Shown here: positions 56,182-64,000 of the stretch, one piece after another
Position numbering within the stretch: position 1 is the stretch's first letter
Layout of the letters: every line of letters starts with the position of its first letter
Assembly: GCA_021209875.1 (NCBI GenBank)
Contig: JAGYVD010000003.1
Location: 2,852,001-2,916,000 of the forward strand
Source of the DNA: Rosellinia necatrix
Taxonomy: Eukaryota > Ascomycota > Sordariomycetes > Xylariales > Xylariaceae
DNA length: 64,000 bases
Direction: 5' to 3'
Notes under the pieces: model-generated
Told to the model about the DNA's origin: nothing
The model's database searches: none
The model's input: only the letters and a program-made list of their open reading frames with translations
Position numbers and translations under genes: made by a program

Positions 56182-57293
56182 TACTTACCTACCTATCTAC
56201 TTAGAGCTCCATTAAACCGGCATAATTACTGGGATTTCAATAGGCAACCCGGGCCGGCTTCTCAGTGTGCTTGGGGTAGGCAGTTAGGTAAAAGCGTGGT
56301 AAGCAGAGGCGCAGCTGCAAGAACCTATGCATAAATTTTATCTCACCTTGATGCAAATCCAAGCTTACCTGACTAAGGCGCTTAATATAGAGAGATTATA
56401 TAATATTTAATATTGACGAAATGGTGAGTATTATAAAAATAATGTGTGAAGTATGTAAGTAGGTACTTAGTGGATATCTACCTATAACTACCTACCTAGG
56501 TACCTAGGTATCCAGACAGGAGGGGTACATTAGGTTATATAACTAGTGCTTAGGAAGTGACGGATCTCTCCTTCGGATCTTTTAACAAAACACCTTTATT
56601 ACTCTTACAACATGCCTGTAGCACAGCACCTTCTTTCACGTTGTGATTGATTTCTTTGGATTTCATATTTGGACCGCTTTGGAGAAATTTTCACACCACC
56701 CCTTTGCCGAGGGTATTCCCACGTAGTCTATAAACTACAGTAGGTAGAACGACAACCAATTAGCTGCAGTGTCCCGAGCTACGCAGGTAGAGTCGGTATT
56801 GACAGATTTGCTGTTACTAATACTATGAATCGTCGGCGCGGGAATCCTCTGGCTAGACATTGGGGCTGTAGGCTCAACCCCAAACAACATCGCGTTTATT
56901 CCTTATCATGTTAATTGGTAGAGGTTATCTGGATACGTTCGACCTTCGTCTTTTCGTTCCTCCATATTGTGTCTTTTGTGGCCTTATCGACCCGTCTGTG
57001 AAGGCCATTGCGAATGCCCGATCGCCGGACTGAGGTCGCTGCTAATGCTTCTGCGGCCTATTTTAATCCCAGATGGCACGTTCCTGTCGAATGTCACACT
57101 CATACCAAAATCCCGAACTCCATGACTCATTAAGCACTTAATAGCCCCGCTCATCGCTCGTTTGCTGATGTGGCATCGTCTAGCCTTGACGTTGCCCCTG
57201 TTTTGGATGGTTCTTTGTTTGCCGAGGAACTCGATCGCCCTCCAGTACCAGCAGCCTGGCCATATATAGCCTCGAATTCTAGACCCTTGCAGT
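56182..57293. other. Intergenic, no gene seen
   Basis: Contains TACCTAGGTACCTAGGTA islands at about 56455-56515. The right end is the 3' flank of the sulfotransferase-like gene. Confidence 0.5.
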
Positions 57294-58324
57294 CTATGCA
57301 AGATAACTCCGCCAGCCCCAATACGCCGCGGCGACGGTGCCTAATACTGCTGCCCATCTCCTTAGACCTGTGCGAATCTCGCTCCTAAAAATCTCCTCCA
57401 TAGCTTTAGAGTCGTTGGACCGTGGGAAATCGATGCCCTTGGGAACTTCACAGCCAAGTGCCTTGCACTATAATATTTGGAAGTCAGCGACGTTTTATGG
57501 CAAGTATGGCTAGGAAATAGCTCTGACGAGGGCAAGGGGTCAGCTTCAGGATGTTTCTTACCAAGGGCTCCCAGCCATCCCTAACGTCAAAGAACACTAG
57601 CTTCTCTGGGGGTACGTGCTCCTTAAGGAACGCAAGATGTCTCTCCCACACCTGGCCTTCTTGTGCGCCACCTGCCGTCCTCCTCGATGGGAATACCTCG
57701 CCCCAACGGCCGTCTCGCATTGCAGTTGTCCAGGCACTGAAGTGACGCATCTGGAGAGAGTAAATATTAGCAAACGCCCTTCATAACTTCCGGGTTGGTA
57801 GCCTGAGAGTACCGGCACGGCAAGACAGCCGCCAGTATAGCCAATGTCCCAAAAGAGCATGCAGACAAACGAAGAGAACTTACTGGATTGTTGAACATCA
57901 ACACAAAACCAAAGAACCAAACTTGAGCGTTACTCGCCGTCTTGTCAAGTGACTCGGCCCATTTGTCCGAATCTCGGGTCGTGCAGATGACTTTTGCATC
58001 CGGGTACAGTTTCATCAACTCGGGAACAAAGACGCAAGCCGGGGTATCGGTGACTGCTACATAGCCGTCCATGAGCTGTGACAGTTCACGCAATATGAAA
58101 GCCTCGTCTTCGGCGCTGCGGATTGGCGTGTGCTTTAAAATCTTGGTCCATGTTTTGATATTATAGCTCTCGCCCTTGCTGACCTGGGTGCCACAGTGAT
58201 GTACGGGACCGTCGAGGAGGATCGAGAGGGCTTGGCTAAAGGATGTCGTCCCAGTCCGAGGAAGCCCGGCTCCAATGACTTGGAGTTTCTTCCCGGGCTG
58301 TGGCCTGGATGCCTCTTGACCCAT
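57294..58324 (-). CDS. Fungal sulfotransferase-like P-loop protein with C-terminal membrane anchor
   Basis: Three exons, 58324-57884, 57750-57562 and 57467-57294, all joined in phase 0; 267 residues. The N-terminus KLQVIGAGLPRTGTTSFSQA is the PAPS-binding-type P-loop of the sulfotransferase family (the fungal group with GLPRTGT). YPDAKVICTTRDSDKWAESL is the 3'-phosphate-binding region. The joins give MFNNPMRHFSAWTTAM and then GWEPLCKALGCEVPKGIDF, the family's usual GWxPLCxxLG end. The terminal exon adds RRWAAVLGTVAAAYWGWRSY, one hydrophobic helix, so it may be membrane-anchored. The last exon lies beyond an early stop in the unspliced frame. Substrate unknown; many fungal members have no proven sulfotransferase activity. 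Confidence 0.82.
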
Positions 58325-61300
58325 ATTTGATTGTGAAAGGGAGACTGCTCTTGTGGATGGATGTTGGATAGCACGAGGGATAAGACGTCACTATAGAGGT
58401 GACTTGGTCCGTGGATGCGCTTTCGCTCGAGTGGCAGAGGGCAATGGTCGTCAGAAACCAAAATCTTTTGGAATCAGTATAACTAATGATTTATGAATAA
58501 GAGGACGGGCACTAGGCTTATATATATATGATAAAAATTTCCCTCCGGGATATGTAATTGGATTTTCTTACTAAAGCTCTCGGACCGTTGTGGGAGATAT
58601 GCAGTTTATGGAATAGATATCGCACCGCAGATGGACATGCATGATCTGACGACGCAATACCACTTGGACCCTGAGGCAGAGTCTCAAGGATTCGGTTTCC
58701 TCGCACAATCCACCCCGTCATCAGATAAGTATCTGGAATAGGCAGATGTTGCCATCCTTGCTCCCAAAGTTGCCATTGGATAAACGGATTCCGTGGGGTC
58801 TCGTTGCAAGTGCCTTGGCGCAGACCCATGGGATGCCGAACCTCTGTAAGCAACTCGATTTCTCTTTCCTCTTGCGAACCAACCCTAGGAAGTGCAAGGG
58901 TTCTTGGTGTGCCCTGTCATCTTTGATACAACCCGAACTATACGAACCTGCCCTCCTCGTTGCACCGCTAGCTACGTTGTGCCGTGAGTCGGCTCGACAC
59001 TCGCGGTGTCGGCAACTCGTCTCATTCGGATGGCAGAATTTTGGATGGAGGAGTTGGGCGTTTATTATTGTTCGAAAAGCCACAGAATCCTTGGGCTTTC
59101 TCGGTACTGGACTTGTCTTTGAATGGAAAACCTGAGGGACGATCATTTTAGATACATACATCATGGTGGACCTCGGCACTACCGCATAGGACTATCCAAC
59201 GCTACTAAGGCAGTAGTGTGCTGTAGGTACAATGTAGCGTTGTTCACTCAACCGAATATTCAGTCAAGAGGCTCCCTGGCTTGGCGTACTCTTGATACCA
59301 TGGTTTTTTTTTTTTTTTTTCTTCAACCTCTCTACCTCTCTGTATTCTTGCTCTTGCTCCACTAGGGGCACTTCGAAGGGGACTGTAAAACCTAGTTGCC
59401 CTCCGCCTCTGCCCGCCCAAATAGGGGAGGACCTTATTTTAATGTTATTCACGATTGTTGTGGCACTCACTATACACTCCCGTAACAATGCACTTAAAAG
59501 AAACATAGATGACTGCCTCTACCATCTGAATTAATCCATCTTGGCTTTAGGTACCGACTCTTGGTGAGACGGAATGATCGACATATAGTTACCAGGTTAA
59601 GCCCCAAACGGGATCGGCAACGGAATGAGGATCATATTTGTTGGCTTGAGCATTCTCGTCTCACTAAACGAATTATTAGTCAGGCCTGGACCTGAACACA
59701 CGTTTTTGGTCACCGACTAGTACCTTCCCAGCGTTCCGACATTCCCATCAGTCAGTACGTAGCATATTGTATCTTATGTGCTTGTACGTTATATATCAAT
59801 CCGCTCCATGACCCCTCGGCGTGTGTGTCGACGCTTCTTGGTGGTTGGTGTACCTTAGCGTGGTGGATATACACCAGAACTACACTATATATGTACACTA
59901 GGTACACTATAACCATCCACGGGACTGGCATATCCACCGATAGCGCCTTGTTTGTGGGATTTCGTTCATTTTCCCCGTCTCAGCTCTCAATGGCCGATGG
60001 CAGAGATTGTTAGCATGTATTCGGTAAAGACCATGGCCGTATTGGTGGGATGCTCTCTCATCCGAACCACGTTGACTGCACTGGACGAGGAGGCGGCTAT
60101 TCATGCCAGTGTAGCATGTAGTAATGACGCGCCGGGGTTACCCTGCTCGCTAGCCTGGCACACTACACGAAGAGAGCATTCAGAGTTGTTGTCATGCCCA
60201 ATGCGCCTGCTAGCAGTCCAGCTGCCCACGGTGAGTGCTCAGCCCGCGCGGTAAGGTTTCGGAAGCCTGCGGCGATTCCAACGTCAGATTGGGACATTGA
60301 TGAGTAGAGACGACACTAGCAGGGCATTATGAAAAATTTGTCAAAGATTCCAGGCAGCCTAGTGGCTGTACCCGCATAATACGTTAATACGGTCAGAGCG
60401 GACTTCCATAGGGCCAATGCCGGCCGTGGCGATATAGGACTCCGAAACCAGGCCGTTATCCTTCAAGAGAGAAGCGTCCAAACTGGCCGACCAGCGGGAG
60501 AGACACCGAATGAGTGGGACAAGATACCTACCTACTCTTGGACAAGCGCCTGCCTATAGGTAGGTAGGTTAGATAAGTAGAGTAGATACTTGTTGATGTA
60601 TCTTACCCCGGAGCGAATCTTATACACTACAACCATCAGATAGGTACTTAATTATCAATACATGATAACCATGACAGGAGGCTTACAGCTAGGTACGTAC
60701 CTACCTTAGGTAGTATGGTAGTTAGGTAGGTATGTACTGGTATGTAGATAATCAGGCAGGCCGCGCTACTTTTTAAAGTTGTTTGCTCAGCAGCAGGACA
60801 CCAACTACCGGCAGATACGGGGGGATGACGCCGCCGCCACACACTGTCGTAAGCACAGGCTCCCGCACAGGGAAGCCGGGACGCCAGGACGCCAGGACTC
60901 CAGGAAACCAAACTCGCCAGGTCTCGGGGAGTGCCCAGCATGTTCCGTGTCAGTTCCGTGGATAGTCCAGTGCCAAGTGAAATTTGCCCCTAGTCCCCCC
61001 CAGCTGATTACTATCTACACAGGATTGGAGATAGGAGGAGGAAGATAGTCGGCTAAGTACAGCGGACTATCGTGGGCAGCCCTGATTCCGTAATTTATAT
61101 CAAATGTCCCCCATTTCGCCGAGCATCGTATCATGATTATCGTAATTAGATATGTATGGTACCCAATCTATAGCCGACTAGCCTGCATTCCCCAGAGCAA
61201 TGCCGGACCATTTGTACACCTCGGGCGCCTTAGGGCTGTTCTGGGCCGTACAAAAGATCGAGATAGTTGACTCGTGGGCTAATCGGAGCCGGACTGTGGG

Positions 61301-62822
61301 GGACCTAGTGCACTGCTAGCTACCTTGGTACGTCAAGCGGTCTAAGTGGGCATCGAACTAGGGCAAAGCATAGTGTAGACTGCTTGTAAAATAGCCGATG
61401 CATCAGGTTCAGCCCAATTTTGTACTACTCTCCTTAAGGTTAGCAGTGTTCACCATACAAGTACCGAGGACGGCTAGGCTTACGAAGAACTTGGGGTTGG
61501 GGGCCATCGAAATAATGAGGTGCAAACAGCATAATTTTCAGCAGCATAACTTGAAATATGCGTGCCATCATTTCCGGTGACTTGGTACCACTTAGCATCA
61601 CTAACAGGTAGGTAGTACGTACCTCCAACGTAGTACCTGCACCGAAGTAAGAGGTACCTACCTAGGTAGGTAAGGTAGTACCGGGACGCAATATGGCACA
61701 TATTGACTTATATCAAGCTCCATCTTGCCCGCAGGTACCACGTAGCACTACATACTTACCTAGGTGCCTACCTAATGTTGGTATCAGAGGTGAGGAGTGA
61801 GAAGAGATGTGATAAACATCAATTGCTACTTTCATGCGCCGCAGCATTATCTAGGTATCTACCTAGGTAGTTGTACGCGCTTTCTGGAAGGTGGGAGGGT
61901 ACCCGGCGCGGATACGGCTGTACATACCTACCTGCTGCACTCCGATCTGCTGCCTCGGTAGGTTATGTTGCTGTGGGTTAGGTAGCACGTCTCTACCCAG
62001 TTGCTATAGGCGCTATGGGCGCTATGAATTACTCCCGATATACGGCGCCTTACCCACCTCAGTAGGTACCACCTACCTACTGCAGGTAGGGTACCCGATT
62101 CAACCGTACGGTTGTAAGATCCACAGGGGCTTGAGCCCGGCACTACAACCCGCCGGCGTCATTTGTGGCTGGATATCTCGTTTCCACTTGCCGTCCTGTG
62201 TCGAGTGATCGAGTGGTGAAACGTTGGGCAACCACAACCAAGAACAACATCAGCATGCACACTAGGTAGGGTACCTCTTACCTGCCTACCTACGTAGGTA
62301 GTATCATTGCCGGCGATAAGCAACTTGAAATGGCAAGAACTTGAGATTCTGAAGGGGTTTTAAGTTACTGTATAGGCACCTTACCTACCCACCTCTTCGT
62401 CGGTAGGTAGGTAGGTACTCTACCTATTGCAGAATCTATCTAGATGTTGGGTAAGTAATCTACCATTTATTGTCTGTTACTGGAGCCCCTTCATTTTCTT
62501 CTCCCAAATCTCGTCGAGCGATAGCTACTGAGTACTTAATCGAAGTCATTCGTCGCAGCCAGTCCCTCCTTATATTACATACATGCCTCCCTAAAGTACC
62601 TTACAGCAGCCTTCGGGTGCCATATCATCTCCTTCCTACCTACATCCATTGTTGTGCGAATTGTGACGACTTTCGTCCCAATTGGTAGCACGCGATGTAA
62701 CTAGTCAACGATGGTGTTTGGTTAAAGCCCAGGTCATTTCATTTACCTAGCCACACTCAACCACTCACATCGCCCGCCCGATTGCACATGCGTCTACAGT
62801 ATGCCCATGTGTGGTGTGTGTA

Positions 62823-62860
<38 letters not shown>

Positions 62861-63153
62861 TGTGTCTTCGGCTGATCAGCCACTGCCGCGTGTTTCAGTT
62901 GTTTCTTTTCTTGTCCGCGGCGAAATCCGCAGTCGAAGCCCGTCACTTGATTCACCCGCTATAAACTCCCTCCCCGTGGCTCAGAGGCGAAGTCATCCTC
63001 CGAATCCTCTGGATCTGCCAGCTTTCGGTCTCTCTCATCAGACGGGGATCCCGTATCTGGACCAGATGACTCCCCGCTAGATTCTGTGTATTACGAGGGA
63101 ACTCGCTCAGATGCAATCGCGACGGTGATACCAGCTCCCTCCATGATTCCATT
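58325..63153. other. Long gene-poor stretch, CCTAGG-island rich
   Basis: 4.8 kb without a convincing gene. A 111-codon minus-strand frame (58518-58853) just upstream of the sulfotransferase-like gene has protein-like composition but no domain. A T tract lies at 59303-59320. TACC/TAGG islands are dense at 60525-60575, 60680-60740, 61590-61690, 61735-61875, 61925-62110, 62260-62300 and 62380-62440. 62870-63153 is probably the leader of the next gene. Confidence 0.5.
62829..62862. repeat. (TG)n microsatellite
   Basis: About 14-17 TG units with interruptions at both sides, roughly 300 bp upstream of the metallo-beta-lactamase-like gene start. Confidence 0.9.
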
Positions 63154-64000
63154 ATGGCGTTAACCGTCAAACACCTCAACTCGGACGCCTCTTTTCTGCT
63201 CTCTTTCGAGCCCGTCATACCTGACTCTGTCCCTGACTCTATCGTGCCACGCCCGTTCACTATTCTGCTAGATCCATGGATAACTGGCCCATCAACAATA
63301 TTCCACCCCCGGATCTCGACCACATCGCATAAGCAGCCCGCCTGCATATCATCGCTCGCGGAACTACCCCAACCTCCAGACGTGGTCATCGTCAGCCAGC
63401 ACCAGCCCGATCATTGTAACGAGGCCACGCTCCGCCAGTTGCCCACGGGCGGGAGGACACTGATCTTGGCTGAACCCGCGTCTGCGCGCGTCATTAGGAG
63501 CTGGAGACACTTTGACAAGAGCAAAATCCGCACTATCGAGCGATGGGAAGACCCACGGGTAACGGGAAAGCAATCTGTAGTCCGAATTCCGGTTCCGCCT
63601 CTGCAGCCCAATGGTCGAGAGGGTGAAGTCACCGTCGCGTTCATTCCCCAGAAGCATGACATTGCCGGCTTGCACAGCGCCATCGGCATTACGTACAGGT
63701 CACCGGCTACGAACGACCTCGTTGAAGCACCACTGGCAAAGCTCCTCACGCCACCTTCAACACCAAGCTCGCACGCACAGAAATATACTGATGCAGAAAT
63801 CAAACCACATGTCCTAATACCAACAGGAGACACGTTCTTATTACCTCCCACACCACCCATCTCCCCCATTGCGCCTATGTCACCTGGATCATTGCGGTCC
63901 ATCCGCTCCGCTTCTACTCTCACTCTCTACAGCCCTAATTTTCGCCCCTCGACTTCCTATCATAACGAAAAGATCCTATCCCCAAGTCTTTATAGTCACA
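63154..64000 (+). CDS. Metallo-beta-lactamase-fold protein, partial (3' end outside window)
   Basis: The frame from ATG 63154 is open for 282 codons to the window edge with no intron. It begins MALTVKHLNSDASFLLSFEP, then RPFTILLDPWITGPSTIFHP, ISSLAELPQPPDVVIVSQHQ, PDHCNEATLRQLP, and later EVTVAFIPQKHDIAGLHSAI. This matches the fungal beta-lactamase-superfamily group related to UlaG-like hydrolases. The metal-binding loop reads SQHQPDHCNEAT, that is HxxDH, instead of the canonical HxHxDH. A Ser/Pro-rich insert follows from about residue 205. The missing C-terminus should contain the remaining metal ligands. The antisense frames are shadows. Confidence 0.75.
   Translation, partial: MALTVKHLNSDASFLLSFEPVIPDSVPDSIVPRPFTILLDPWITGPSTIFHPRISTTSHKQPACISSLAELPQPPDVVIVSQHQPDHCNEATLRQLPTGGRTLILAEPASARVIRSWRHFDKSKIRTIERWEDPRVTGKQSVVRIPVPPLQPNGREGEVTVAFIPQKHDIAGLHSAIGITYRSPATNDLVEAPLAKLLTPPSTPSSHAQKYTDAEIKPHVLIPTGDTFLLPPTPPISPIAPMSPGSLRSIRSASTLTLYSPNFRPSTSYHNEKILSPSLYSH

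Noticed and set aside
58518..58853. 111-codon minus-strand frame with protein-like composition
   Set aside because: No recognised domain; it lies about 200 bp upstream of the sulfotransferase-like start and may be leader sequence. It would need transcript or homology support.
1..64000. tRNA, rRNA or CRISPR candidates
   Set aside because: I scanned both strands for T-loop-like GGTTCGAATCC patterns and for spaced direct repeats. Only isolated GTTCGA words and tandem (unspaced) repeats were found, so none is reported.

Overview
The window looks like a chromosome segment of a filamentous ascomycete (Pezizomycotina, probably Sordariomycetes). The genes are small and mostly single, with frequent short introns (about 50-210 bp, GT..AG, often a CTAAC-like branch site close to the acceptor). 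The families present are typical of these fungi: Clr5, fungal MARVEL, Zn2Cys6 plus fungal MHR, a division-1 chitin synthase and fungal sulfotransferase-like P-loop proteins. Two blocks (1-2640 and 55420-56181) are almost pure A/T and gene-free, the signature of repeat-induced point mutation (RIP) acting on transposons. Exon joins were deduced by eye from splice signals and reading-frame continuity; no alignment was run.

Layout. 1-8400 is a repeat-rich, gene-poor flank. It holds the AT-rich block with an embedded 961-bp inverted-repeat element, a 31-bp tandem repeat at the block edge, a broken Clr5-domain gene, one MARVEL-type membrane protein and a CCHC zinc-knuckle retroelement remnant. 8420-25684 is a gene-rich arm: a Zip2/SHOC1-like meiotic XPF-fold protein, a WRAP53/Swt21-like WD40 protein, a PQ-loop membrane protein, a PAN-like single-pass surface protein, an R3H protein, and a divergent pair formed by a Zn2Cys6 regulator and an NAD(P)-dependent epimerase-like enzyme. 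26900-32502 holds a class I-like chitin synthase and, on the same strand, a membrane-anchored polysaccharide deacetylase, a plausible chitin/chitosan cell-wall pair. 36167-52415 carries a conserved fungal protein of unknown function followed by mostly RNA-related housekeeping genes: pwp1 (ribosome biogenesis) divergent from prp16 (spliceosomal DEAH helicase), a small four-exon acylphosphatase, a Tls1/C9orf78-like spliceosome-associated protein and a RING-like zinc protein. 52416-64000 is again gene-poor, with a second RIP-type inverted-repeat element, a sulfotransferase-like gene and the 5' part of a metallo-beta-lactamase-fold gene that runs off the window.

A striking window-wide feature is a dispersed intergenic family of (CCTA/TAGG)n islands built around the palindrome TACCTAGGTA. 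I saw it in nearly every long intergenic gap and in no exon I modelled. No CRISPR array, rRNA or convincing tRNA was seen. I found no clearly new multi-gene system. The most useful results are two hard-to-see spliced gene models (acylphosphatase with a likely GC-AG intron; an eight-exon Zn2Cys6 regulator), the transposon ends with TA duplications, and the CCTAGG island family.
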